This document shows positions 8,162 through 15,917 of a stretch of DNA of 44,657 nt, piece by piece. Made by a program: the position numbers and the translations under genes. The first letter of the stretch is position 1, and the number at the start of each line of letters is the position of its first letter. The DNA comes from Gammaproteobacteria bacterium (GTDB lineage: Bacteria; Pseudomonadota; Gammaproteobacteria; SZUA-229). Where the stretch lies: assembly GCA_029882395.1 (NCBI GenBank), contig JAOUKT010000021.1, positions 1-44,657 of the forward strand. The letters are read 5' to 3'. The notes under the pieces are model-generated. The model ran no database searches and was not told the DNA's origin. It saw only the letters and a list, made by a program, of their open reading frames with translations.

Positions 8162-9042
8162 CTAATGCCATTGGGCACATGCCCGGTGAGCACAAACTCA
8201 CTGGCCACATCACAGTGGCCCTGCTGGTCATCGACAAACAAATCGGCACCATAAGCGGCAAGAAACGCTCCCTTGGCGCGCCCACCCAGAAACAAGGCTT
8301 CATCAATTCGAATATCCCATGCGCGCAATGTTTTAATCACGCGTTCATGGGCCGGTGCACAACGGGCGGTGACTAATGCTGTGCGTATCGGTGACATTTT
8401 GGCCGGATAATGGCTTTGAATATTATGCAATGCGGCCAGAAATTCTTTAAATGGACCGCCGGGCAGGGGTTTTTCGGCGTCGGCTTTTTCCGAGGCTTCA
8501 AACTCTGCCAGCCCGCTTTTCTGGTAGATCTGTTCTGCTTCATCAGAAAACAATACTGCATCGCCGTCAAAGGCGATGCGCAGCAGCGGCTCCTCTGAAT
8601 CATTGGCCTTTGACGGCAAAATAGTGGCGGCCGCCAGACCCGAATCCAGGGCTGCTTTTACGTCTTCCGGGTCGGCCGATAAAAACAAATGAGCGCCAAA
8701 AGGGCGCACGTAACGATACGGCATATCACCGCCTGAAAATGCTGCGCGCACGATATCAAGGCCATAATGCTCTATAGAATTGAAAACCCGCAAGCCGGTA
8801 TCGGCACTGTTGCGCGATAACAAAATCACCTCTACCTGAATTTTGTCGGCCGCGGCATCATTTAAGTTCAGCAGTTTTTGTACCAGCGGGAAAGCCACGC
8901 CTTTTGCCAGCACTTCCGCTTCGTGTTCAATCTGATACTGACAATAGGCATCCACACCCTCTTGTTCAAAGATGTCATGCGCTGCCTGCAAGTCAAACAA
9001 GGCCCGGGATGATATCGCTACAACGAGTTTTTTATCGCTCAC
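8149..9042 (-). CDS. 5'-nucleotidase, cytosolic NT5C1-like family
   Basis: A 297-residue cytosolic protein matching the 5-nucleotidase family (NT5C1-like), which dephosphorylates nucleoside 5'-monophosphates. It shows the HAD-like layout: VVAISSRALFDL near the N-terminus, VILLSRNSADTGLRVFNS (about 75), IVRAAFSGG (about 98), FLSADPEDV (about 120), IAFDGDAVLFSDE (about 155), RTALVTARCAPAHERVI (about 220) and EALFLGGRAKG (about 250). The start is GTG at 9042 with AGAGGT upstream, inside the last codons of tapT; 11 bp separate the two genes, so they are one transcription unit. The C-terminal codons run into a small heptamer repeat. Confidence 0.85.
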   Translation of the reverse strand: MSDKKLVVAISSRALFDLQAAHDIFEQEGVDAYCQYQIEHEAEVLAKGVAFPLVQKLLNLNDAAADKIQVEVILLSRNSADTGLRVFNSIEHYGLDIVRAAFSGGDMPYRYVRPFGAHLFLSADPEDVKAALDSGLAAATILPSKANDSEEPLLRIAFDGDAVLFSDEAEQIYQKSGLAEFEASEKADAEKPLPGGPFKEFLAALHNIQSHYPAKMSPIRTALVTARCAPAHERVIKTLRAWDIRIDEALFLGGRAKGAFLAAYGADLFVDDQQGHCDVASEFVLTGHVPNGISNKQ

Positions 9043-9053
9043 ACAAGACCTCT

Positions 9054-9680
9054 TTATTTTTTATCAGTATAATTTTTGTCATAGGTCTGCGGCCCCATTT
9101 TTTCAATTTGAAAATCAATCATTGCATCAAACAGCGCCAGCATCGGCTGATATTTAAGCGGCCGCTGCTCCAGCGCCGCCAGACTGTACGTGATGGCTTC
9201 TATTGTCGACACATAGCCGTCTTCCGGCACTTTTCTGATGCGGTAATTTGATTTGATATCAGCGCCCAGCTTAAACCGGGTCAAACGATGCAGGTTGGTT
9301 GATAAAGACCAGATTTTTTTAGCCTTTCGCCAGGTCGCATCGATGACTATTAGGTACTTTATTTTTTCCCCAGCCGGCCCGGGATCGCTCAAGGGCAAAG
9401 CCTGCGCGCCCTTATCCGGATAGAGCAGGCAAATCTCACCAGCCGCTGCGTCTAATAACTGGTTCAGCGCGGCATGATGGCTGAAATCCTCGCCTTGCCA
9501 GCACTGATAGTTTTTTAAACTCAGTTTAGCGATAACAGCCGAACCTTTATTGATACGGCTTTCATCAGCGTGCTGTAATACAATGACAGAGACCGCATTG
9601 TCAATCTGAATGACATCATGACAAAAACAGGCCTCTTTAACACGCTGACACTGATAACAATATGACCGAGCCATTAACAC
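9054..9680 (-). CDS. tapT: DTW-domain tRNA-uridine aminocarboxypropyltransferase (TapT-like)
   Basis: DTW-domain proteins such as E. coli TapT (YfiP) use S-adenosylmethionine to make acp3U at position 47 of tRNAs. Here 208 residues carry the N-terminal zinc-type cysteines of the family (CYQCQ...CFCHD, residues 8-20), LYPDKGAQ, the core D-A-T-W-R-K-A-K-K motif in place of a literal DTW (about 125), and SNYRIRKVPEDGYVSTIEA (about 155). An ATG two codons inside (9674) is an equally good start. Either start overlaps the divergent acetyltransferase gene by 13-19 bp, an unusual head-to-head overlap. It probably heads an operon with the 5'-nucleotidase. Confidence 0.87.
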   Translation of the reverse strand: MLMARSYCYQCQRVKEACFCHDVIQIDNAVSVIVLQHADESRINKGSAVIAKLSLKNYQCWQGEDFSHHAALNQLLDAAAGEICLLYPDKGAQALPLSDPGPAGEKIKYLIVIDATWRKAKKIWSLSTNLHRLTRFKLGADIKSNYRIRKVPEDGYVSTIEAITYSLAALEQRPLKYQPMLALFDAMIDFQIEKMGPQTYDKNYTDKK

Positions 9681-10114
9681 CTATCACTGTAACAACCGCT
9701 GAGCCGTCTATCTTACCACTGGTTAAGCGTTTTTTTCAGTCCCAGGGCATGCGCGCTCAGGCCGCCAAAATCGATGTGATCATCATCGCCAGGGCACCAC
9801 AAGCTAATAACTCGGCTATTATCGGTGCCTTAAGGCTTTGCCCTGTTAAAGGCGGCTGGTTATTACGCAGCATGAGTATTCGACAGGACTACCAGCGGCA
9901 GGGCATTGGCAGTTTAATGCTCGGGCAAATAAAAGCCCAGCTGGCTGAAAAAACCTGTTATTGCTTTGCCTACCGGCACCTGCAGTCGTTTTATCAGAAA
10001 GCCGGTTTTAAGCCTGGCGATGAAACCGCCGTCAGCGAGGAAATCAGCCAGCGCTATCGTCAATACCGGCAAAAGGGCAAAGACATTGTGCTGATGCAAT
10101 CGATCAGTGACTGA
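9662..10114 (+). CDS. GNAT-family N-acetyltransferase
   Basis: A 150-residue GNAT-fold protein. The acetyl-CoA-binding motif A is clear: LLRSMSIRQDYQRQGIGSLML (about 62-82), the QRQGIG being the pyrophosphate loop, followed by a motif-B-like HLQSFYQKAGF (about 106). The N-terminal ILPLVKRFFQSQGMR helix belongs to the fold, so a start much downstream of 9662 is unlikely even though no Shine-Dalgarno sequence precedes this ATG. It overlaps tapT head-to-head and tmcA tail-to-tail (10104-10114). The substrate is not known; the company of tRNA-modifying genes is suggestive but not decisive. Confidence 0.8.
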   Translation: MTEPLTPITVTTAEPSILPLVKRFFQSQGMRAQAAKIDVIIIARAPQANNSAIIGALRLCPVKGGWLLRSMSIRQDYQRQGIGSLMLGQIKAQLAEKTCYCFAYRHLQSFYQKAGFKPGDETAVSEEISQRYRQYRQKGKDIVLMQSISD

Positions 10115-12155
10115 GCTTCTGCCAGTACCAGCTTACCGCCTCTTTAAATAAAGCCCGTGCCTGCTTTTTACCGGCCAGCTGCATTATCTCGACCGTTGTC
10201 TGCCAGCTATGTTGCCTGAACACTATGCTGTCGACGACTTTGAAATACTGATCATGCGCCTCAATACTTTTAAGACTTTCAATATGATTGTTTAACCATT
10301 TATTGACACCTGCAATACACAGTTCATAGGCTTTGCTGTAGTGAATAAACGAGCTGATATCTTCAAGCTCAAGCGGGCTTAATTGCGATGACTGCGCAGA
10401 GCCGTTGTCAGCCTGGTAACACGGCTCGACATCACGCAGAACCGTGTGGCGCAGTAACGGTAAATGAGCGCTAAAACGCTGCCGTGCCTTGGCATGGATC
10501 TGGCGCCCTTTTTCAGTCAATGGCCTGACAAAAACAGCGGCTCTCTCACCGCTGCTCTTTTCGTGTTTAAGGCCGATCCTGACCAGCTCAAACTGATTTT
10601 GCTGCCAGAAACTGGCCAGCGCCTGAGTCAGCCCAAAACTGGCACCGAGCAGGTCAACCGCATTGTTTTGCAGCCGCTCGACAAGATAGCCAAGCAACTG
10701 TCGGCCAACTCCCCTCGACTGGCAGTCCGGGTGCACCACAATGCGCATAATGCGGTGCGAGCGTGCACACGCTGCCGATTCTACCCCACAATGATAACTC
10801 AGCGTTTGCGCCAGAAGATGGCCGCGGGCACGGCGTTGGCCCTGGTAAATGGCGGCGGCCATCGACGGCTCAAAACCGCCCTCATCCGCGCTTAACAACA
10901 CAGCCACCACGGTGTTGTCGATTTCTGCAACCGTAATGCTGAGATTTTGGTCCAGGATTCGCTGCAAATCAGATGGCCGGGTTCGGTAATGCGCCAGCAC
11001 CAACAAGGCGAAGACCTGCCTTAACAAGGCCTCATCTGCCGATAACTGCTGCTGCTCAAGCTGCCTGATGTTAAGCCTGCCAAGCTCAATATCAGCGGCT
11101 AACTCGCTCAGCTCGACATCAAGGCACAACAGCTTAAACAGCCATTGTTCCAGGCCGTCACCGGCGGCCCAGCGCACCGGTGTTTTCATTTCAATTTTTT
11201 GCCAGCGCCAGACGCTTGCATCCAGCACCTTAGCAAAGCGCACCGAGAAGCCTCTGCCCGTGCCTTCGTAACCGTGAACGGTGGACGAAAACACCGTGCG
11301 TTGATAGCGCAGGAGCAGGCTTTTCAGTTGCGGCAACGGGATCGACGCGGCTTCATCAATTAACAAAATATCAGCTGCATAATCGCTGTGTAAGATTTCA
11401 TCAGGCGCCATAAACCTGAGCTCCGATTCAGCGTAACGAAGACAGGCCTGTTTTACCCTGTCACCGGATAAAATTCTGCGCGCATGCACAAAAGCCATTT
11501 CACAGGCTTTGAAACGTGGCGCCGTGATTAGAATGCGAATCTTTTTGTTTTGTAATAGTTCAGCCGCTGCCACACCTAAAGCGCTTGACTTGCCTCGGCC
11601 ACGGTCAGAGACAACAACCAGAGACTGCCTTTGTTGTGACTGACTCAGCTGTTTTATGTTTTCAATTACCGTTAGCTGGTCAGCGGTCAGGCTCATTTCT
11701 GATGTTGTTTGTACGGCCATAAGACTTTCTGTCATGGCGTTTAATTGTGCCGCGTCGGTGCTGTCGATAAATTGCAGCGCCTTATTGGCCTGCATGGCAG
11801 TGAGAAAGCGCCTGGCAAAAAAAGAATGATAAACAGTTTGCCACTGATCACGCGGCGGCAGACAAAATACCAGACAGCCGCCTCCGGGTACAATTCCCGC
11901 TACGGCAGCAATCGCATCAACGGCTATTTCATCAAACAGATCGATGATCACCAGTTTTTTTTCCTGGCCTAACAAATCCTGGGCTTGTTTGAACGAAACA
12001 GCATCAGCTGCAGCGATATCAGCGCTGTTACTGACCAGCAGCGCATCATGCTGAACAATATTAACTATTTTTTCTATAGTCTGAGCAATTTGGTGACGAT
12101 GACCTATAATTGCTTTAACAGTCCGGGCTAAATGAGAGGTGTCGATAGTGATCAA
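10104..12155 (-). CDS. tmcA: tRNA(Met) cytidine acetyltransferase
   Basis: Makes N4-acetylcytidine at the wobble position of elongator tRNA-Met, using acetyl-CoA and ATP/GTP hydrolysis. The 683-residue length suits E. coli TmcA (671). Order of domains: an N-terminal DUF1726-type region, a helicase-like ATPase with Walker A SDRGRGKSS (about 183-191) and DILLIDEAASIP (about 263), then a GNAT domain with IVVHPDCQSRGVGRQLL (about 470), and a C-terminal tRNA-binding tail. The start is predicted as TTG at 12155 because no ATG occurs before residue 140; the ribosome-binding site is weak. It converges on and overlaps the GNAT gene by 11 bp. Confidence 0.95.
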   Translation of the reverse strand: MITIDTSHLARTVKAIIGHRHQIAQTIEKIVNIVQHDALLVSNSADIAAADAVSFKQAQDLLGQEKKLVIIDLFDEIAVDAIAAVAGIVPGGGCLVFCLPPRDQWQTVYHSFFARRFLTAMQANKALQFIDSTDAAQLNAMTESLMAVQTTSEMSLTADQLTVIENIKQLSQSQQRQSLVVVSDRGRGKSSALGVAAAELLQNKKIRILITAPRFKACEMAFVHARRILSGDRVKQACLRYAESELRFMAPDEILHSDYAADILLIDEAASIPLPQLKSLLLRYQRTVFSSTVHGYEGTGRGFSVRFAKVLDASVWRWQKIEMKTPVRWAAGDGLEQWLFKLLCLDVELSELAADIELGRLNIRQLEQQQLSADEALLRQVFALLVLAHYRTRPSDLQRILDQNLSITVAEIDNTVVAVLLSADEGGFEPSMAAAIYQGQRRARGHLLAQTLSYHCGVESAACARSHRIMRIVVHPDCQSRGVGRQLLGYLVERLQNNAVDLLGASFGLTQALASFWQQNQFELVRIGLKHEKSSGERAAVFVRPLTEKGRQIHAKARQRFSAHLPLLRHTVLRDVEPCYQADNGSAQSSQLSPLELEDISSFIHYSKAYELCIAGVNKWLNNHIESLKSIEAHDQYFKVVDSIVFRQHSWQTTVEIMQLAGKKQARALFKEAVSWYWQKLSH

Positions 12156-12341
12156 AATCCGGGGTACCCAAAGTGTACCGGTAGATAAATGTTGAAGCCG
12201 CTAACAGCTGCACTATCATAACAAGTATCATAAAAAGTGACTAACAATTAACACAATAACTAGAATTTATTAACCTTGCTAGAGCACCGTGCGGGCATAA
12301 GACTACAGGCTAAACCACTGCACGTTTAGGCATAAATAACC

Positions 12342-13364
12342 ATGAACAGTAAACACATATTTCAATTCACCACTTACATTTGCATGTCAGTTTTAAGCGG
12401 CTGTCAGTCACCTGGCTTTTTCAACAAACCGCAGAGCCATGAAATAATTTGCCTTAACACGCCGGCACTCAGACATAATGTCTTCTACGCCAGCGGCTCT
12501 GCCGCCACGCTTGAGCAGGCAAAATTAAATGCGCGACAGGATCTGGTGCAGCAGATCAGCAGTAACGTATCATCGACAATAGAAAATACTAAAACCGACC
12601 ATGACGGCAAACTCAGCCAGTTGTCTTTAAACCGGGCAAAATCAGAAAGCACTGCAATTCCAGTTGACCAGCATAAACTCGTCGATAGCTGTAAATCAGC
12701 CTCAACCTACTACGTCGCCATCAGCTTAAATCATGCCGCGCTGGTTAAGTCTACAAAGCTTCGCCTGGAAAAAGAAATCCGCCAGGCAAAATCCAGTCTC
12801 GGCTTAGTAAAAGACGCCAGTCTTTATCAGCAATATATTCAGCATCAGCAATTAAGCCGGCAGCACAAAAGCATCAACGCTTTTAAAGATATATTGCTGC
12901 AATACGATAAAAAGCCGCTTAGCCGCGAAATAACGGCGTTCATTTCAACGCTGGAAACGTTTCTGTTAAGCTCCGGAAATCTTACCGTCAGCATCAGAAC
13001 AGGGCCGCATCTGGGTGCACTCCGGGGCACGCTTGAGCAGGCTTTAAACAGCGCAAAGCTGGCATACAAAACAGACAGCAACGATACGGTCGCCAGCATT
13101 TCTTTACGGGCCAAACAAAACCATTATTTTAAAAACAACAGGCACTTTGTCAGGCTCAGGGCTGTCCTTGAAGTTTTTAGAAATGACACACAGCAGTTAT
13201 TATCACGTCATGACTTAAAGTTTGTTGTTCATTCCTCTTCTGTATCGTCTGAACTGGCACTGGAAAACGCCCAGCAAGCACTCTCACTAAAGCTTAATAA
13301 GCTCTTAAGCAGCGAGCCAGAAAAGCTAAGAAAAATATTAGGATTAGAAAAAAATGAAGAATAA
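12342..13364 (+). CDS. LPP20-like lipoprotein
   Basis: A 340-residue predicted lipoprotein with lipobox LSGC (Cys about 21). The section VFYASGSAATLEQAKLNARQ (about 47-66), followed by a DLVQQISS helix and SST-rich strands, has the pattern of LPP20-type domains, which often begin with a G-x-(G/A) turn and an A-x-x-x-A-R-x-(D/E)-L helix. The rest is helical with many Gln/Lys/Ser and a second region (about 215-330) that may repeat the same fold (LGALRGTLEQALNSAK, then VSSELALENAQQALSL). It begins a three-gene run and overlaps the next gene by 11 bp. Function unknown; FlgT- and CsgG-like envelope proteins share such domains. Confidence 0.7.
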   Translation: MNSKHIFQFTTYICMSVLSGCQSPGFFNKPQSHEIICLNTPALRHNVFYASGSAATLEQAKLNARQDLVQQISSNVSSTIENTKTDHDGKLSQLSLNRAKSESTAIPVDQHKLVDSCKSASTYYVAISLNHAALVKSTKLRLEKEIRQAKSSLGLVKDASLYQQYIQHQQLSRQHKSINAFKDILLQYDKKPLSREITAFISTLETFLLSSGNLTVSIRTGPHLGALRGTLEQALNSAKLAYKTDSNDTVASISLRAKQNHYFKNNRHFVRLRAVLEVFRNDTQQLLSRHDLKFVVHSSSVSSELALENAQQALSLKLNKLLSSEPEKLRKILGLEKNEE

Positions 13365-14319
13365 TACCTGCAAAATACGGTACCCAGCACTGTCTCTGGT
13401 TTTACTGTTTGGCCTCAATGGCTGCTCAATGTTCAGCAAGATTGATACAAAAAATATTGGCCAGACGCTGCCTGACAGGCCGTCAAAATTAACGGCTGTT
13501 ACAGACAGCAGTGCCCGTATCGGCCGTACTGTTATCCGCTACAAAGAACCGGTTAATCCTGAAAAAAAGTCAAAGCGCAGCATCCTGAAACGACTGCAAC
13601 AGGGTTTTGACAGAGAGCTTGGAAAACAGTCCGGCCGCGTCGTCGATAGAAAGCTGAACAAATCGGTAGGTAACGAAATCGAACTGGCTGAAATTTACGG
13701 CAAACAGTCTGGCAGGCAAGACGCTGATTACATCATGATGATTGCGCTTGATGACTATCATTCCAGTAAATCCGTCGTCGATGAGAAGTCACCCTTCGAT
13801 AGAAAACAATTCAGCACCTGTTATTACGAGGCCAGCTACAGGGGCTGGATAAGAATACTTTCAATTCCATCACTTGAGAAAATTGCTCAGTGGGAAATTG
13901 AAGAAGGCAACTCCGGTTCTTTCAAAGAAAATTCTGCAAAACGTTGCCGTAAAGCTTTTAAAAGTCACCTGCAAACCTCTCAAAGAAAAATGATCAGCGA
14001 GACCCTGTGCCGCAGTGAGAATGAATATTTAAATGCGCTCTCGCCCAGCGGTCATATCTTATCGATCAAACGGGACAAGGATGATATTTTGCTCGAATCC
14101 AGTCTGGGCAGCCGCCATAATGCAAAAAAGGGTGACAAGATATTTTTCTACCACGAATTAGACTCAGCGCACTACGCCGAAGGCACTATCGTCAGCTTAT
14201 CTTCGAAAAACTCCTGGATAAAACTGCAAAGTCTTGATGCTAAAGAAACGCTATACCGACACGACTGGGTTCGCCCGCACTATTCAGGCATCATGGACAT
14301 GATGAAATGTTTGTTCTAA
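13354..14319 (+). CDS. Envelope lipoprotein of unknown function
   Basis: A 321-residue lipoprotein with lipobox LNGC (Cys about 24). I do not recognise a family. The middle (about 115-220) contains DADYIMMIALDDY and a WIRILSIPSLEKIAQWEI stretch that look like beta strands of a CsgG/TolB-N-type fold. The C-terminal part (about 245-305) with GSRHNAKKGDKIFFYHE and AEGTIVSLSSKNSWIKL resembles a small SH3-like barrel as in the C-terminus of FlgT. These comparisons are impressions. AGGA lies nine bases before the ATG at 13354, within the end of the upstream lipoprotein gene, so the two are translationally coupled and probably act together. Confidence 0.7.
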   Translation: MKNNTCKIRYPALSLVLLFGLNGCSMFSKIDTKNIGQTLPDRPSKLTAVTDSSARIGRTVIRYKEPVNPEKKSKRSILKRLQQGFDRELGKQSGRVVDRKLNKSVGNEIELAEIYGKQSGRQDADYIMMIALDDYHSSKSVVDEKSPFDRKQFSTCYYEASYRGWIRILSIPSLEKIAQWEIEEGNSGSFKENSAKRCRKAFKSHLQTSQRKMISETLCRSENEYLNALSPSGHILSIKRDKDDILLESSLGSRHNAKKGDKIFFYHELDSAHYAEGTIVSLSSKNSWIKLQSLDAKETLYRHDWVRPHYSGIMDMMKCLF

Positions 14320-14349
14320 TGCTTGCTGTTGTGTTGCCTGTGAGTCAGC

Positions 14350-15621
14350 ATGCTTAGAAAATATTTTTATTCACTGTGTACGGTTAGTCTTCTTTTTCTC
14401 TCGCCGCCGCTACTCGCCAGCCAGCTGGCTGCCATTACGCTCAGCTCTGGCAATGAGATCAGTTACAGCCAGCATAAAGCCGAAGGCAACACGCTGTTAC
14501 TCTGGTTCTATTCTGAAGCCGGCCCGCAAGCCAGTGATCAAAAGCTTGCGCGGGAACTCGCACGTTCTGGCACCGAGGTCTGGGTTATCGACCTGTTTAG
14601 CAGCTACTTTTTACCGGTTGCACTCAGCAGCATGGATACAATTCCTGCGGCTGACATCAGTGACTTAATTGAAATGGCACATAAAAAAACGGCTAAAAAC
14701 GTTATCGCCGTGACCACAGGCCGCTCAGCCATCCCGCTTTTACGCGGCGCACGGCAATGGCAAATCAGCCAGCCTGCAAGCAAAGCCTTAAGCGGGCTGA
14801 TCTTAATCAGCCCAAAGTTTTATACTGAAACACCGGAACCTGGCCTGCCGGGCAAACTGATGCCTGTGGTTCACAACAGCAACCTGTTATTGTTCATTAT
14901 TCAAGCTAAAGAATCGCCCTGGTTCTGGAAGCTCGAACGCACAGTCGCCGCACTGCAACAAGCTGGCAGTGACGTTTTCCTTAAACTCCTTGCCGGCGTA
15001 CGTGACCGCTTTTATTTCAGAGCCGATGCAGATGCCTATGAGCAGCAGCTGACGAATCATTTCAGCTCTATACTCAATCAGGCGATCACCGCGCTCAAAC
15101 AGTTTCCAGACAAAAACCGCGCGGTCAGCAGCCTGGCCCTTGCCAGCCCTGCCGTCATCAGCAGCAAGCAAGACAAATCACTTAGACCACATAAGGCCAA
15201 CAGCACACCTGCCCAATTAAGATTAAAAAGTGTTACGAATCAGACTATCGATCTCCAGCAATTTAAAAACACCGTGGTCCTGGTTAACTTCTGGGCCAGC
15301 TGGTGCCCGCCTTGTGTACATGAAATGCCTTCAATGCAACGTCTGCAGAATCAGTTTACTGAAGACAAGTTTGTGATCTTAGGTGTCAATATGGCTGAAG
15401 AAAAAACGGTTATCGAAGACTTCCTGACTAACAAAGTGAATGTTAGCTTCCCGATTCTGATGGATACTGACGGTGCAGCATTAAAGCGCTGGCAGGTGTT
15501 TGCTTTTCCGACCAGCTATCTGATCGATAAAAAAGGCAAGATACGATATTCACTGTTTGGCAGCATTGAATGGGATAATCCTCATACACTGTCGATAATC
15601 CATAAGCTTGTTAACGAATAA
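14350..15621 (+). CDS. Alpha/beta-hydrolase-like domain fused to TlpA-type thioredoxin
   Basis: A 423-residue exported protein: signal peptide (1-23, cleavage near LLA-S), then an alpha/beta-hydrolase-like region (about 25-245) with TLLLWFYSEAGP, EVWVIDLFSSYF and VIAVTTGRSAIPLL, where GRS sits at the nucleophile elbow but without the closing Gly, and GVRDRFYFR where the catalytic His would be expected. After a linker (about 250-285) comes a thioredoxin domain with NFWASWCPPC (Cys319, Cys322), ILGVNMAEEK and the cis-Pro loop FAFPTSYLID. The thioredoxin half should be active; the hydrolase half looks catalytically impaired and may only bind. It follows the second lipoprotein gene by 30 bp and ends the operon. 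Confidence 0.85.
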   Translation: MLRKYFYSLCTVSLLFLSPPLLASQLAAITLSSGNEISYSQHKAEGNTLLLWFYSEAGPQASDQKLARELARSGTEVWVIDLFSSYFLPVALSSMDTIPAADISDLIEMAHKKTAKNVIAVTTGRSAIPLLRGARQWQISQPASKALSGLILISPKFYTETPEPGLPGKLMPVVHNSNLLLFIIQAKESPWFWKLERTVAALQQAGSDVFLKLLAGVRDRFYFRADADAYEQQLTNHFSSILNQAITALKQFPDKNRAVSSLALASPAVISSKQDKSLRPHKANSTPAQLRLKSVTNQTIDLQQFKNTVVLVNFWASWCPPCVHEMPSMQRLQNQFTEDKFVILGVNMAEEKTVIEDFLTNKVNVSFPILMDTDGAALKRWQVFAFPTSYLIDKKGKIRYSLFGSIEWDNPHTLSIIHKLVNE

Positions 15622-15638
15622 ATAATTTTAAAAAAGTA

Positions 15639-15667
15639 TTGACAATTTTTATGCCAGGCCAGACACT
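15639..15667 (+). promoter_or_regulatory. Possible sigma70 promoter before a 32-codon frame
   Basis: TTGACA at 15639-15644, a 17-bp spacer and GACACT at 15662-15667 (3/6 to TATAAT, including the conserved A2 and T6). Initiation seven bases downstream would fall on the A of the ATG at 15674, giving a leaderless message. The -35 is perfect and the -10 is poor. Confidence 0.35.
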
Positions 15668-15673
15668 CAGAGC

Positions 15674-15772
15674 ATGAACTCAACTTTCAACAAACATCTG
15701 CCGTCTCTCATCATTTGCCGCTGGCTTGTGGTGACAATGTGCGTCTGTGCGCTGACAGGAAAGTTCATGTAA
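15674..15772 (+). CDS. Possible 32-residue single-span membrane peptide
   Basis: ATG to TAA frame of 32 codons reading MNSTFNKHLPSLIICRWLVV and ending in a hydrophobic TMCVCALTG segment then KFM. It has a polar N-terminus, one predicted transmembrane span (about 12-28) and three cysteines. It lies between a possible TTGACA promoter and a strong terminator, so a short separate transcript is plausible. No Shine-Dalgarno sequence is obvious. It may instead be noncoding 3' UTR of the preceding operon. No family recognised. Confidence 0.3.
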   Translation: MNSTFNKHLPSLIICRWLVVTMCVCALTGKFM

Positions 15773-15800
15773 AAAGTTAATACTACAAACAAATCCCTGA

Positions 15801-15835
15801 AGGCCGCAGACCGAAAGATCTGCGGCCTTTTTTTT
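15801..15835 (+). terminator. Strong intrinsic terminator
   Basis: A perfect 10-bp stem (15801-15810 with 15819-15828, GC-rich AGGCCGCAGA) with an 8-base loop, followed by eight T residues at 15828-15835. It closes the lipoprotein/thioredoxin operon, the short transcript described above, or both. Confidence 0.9.
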
Positions 15836-15846
15836 GCTTTGTTTTA

Positions 15847-15875
15847 TTGACCATGTTTTCACGCACTGCTGTTAA
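15847..15875 (+). promoter_or_regulatory. Candidate sigma70 promoter for the EamA gene
   Basis: TTGACC at 15847-15852, a 17-bp spacer and TGTTAA at 15870-15875. It lies just after the strong terminator and 43 bp before the next start codon, where a new promoter is needed. The -10 match is moderate (4/6). Confidence 0.45.
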
Positions 15876-15917
15876 CTTGCTGAATTAATTTAGCATCGCT
15901 TTTAAAGGAGAAAAGCA

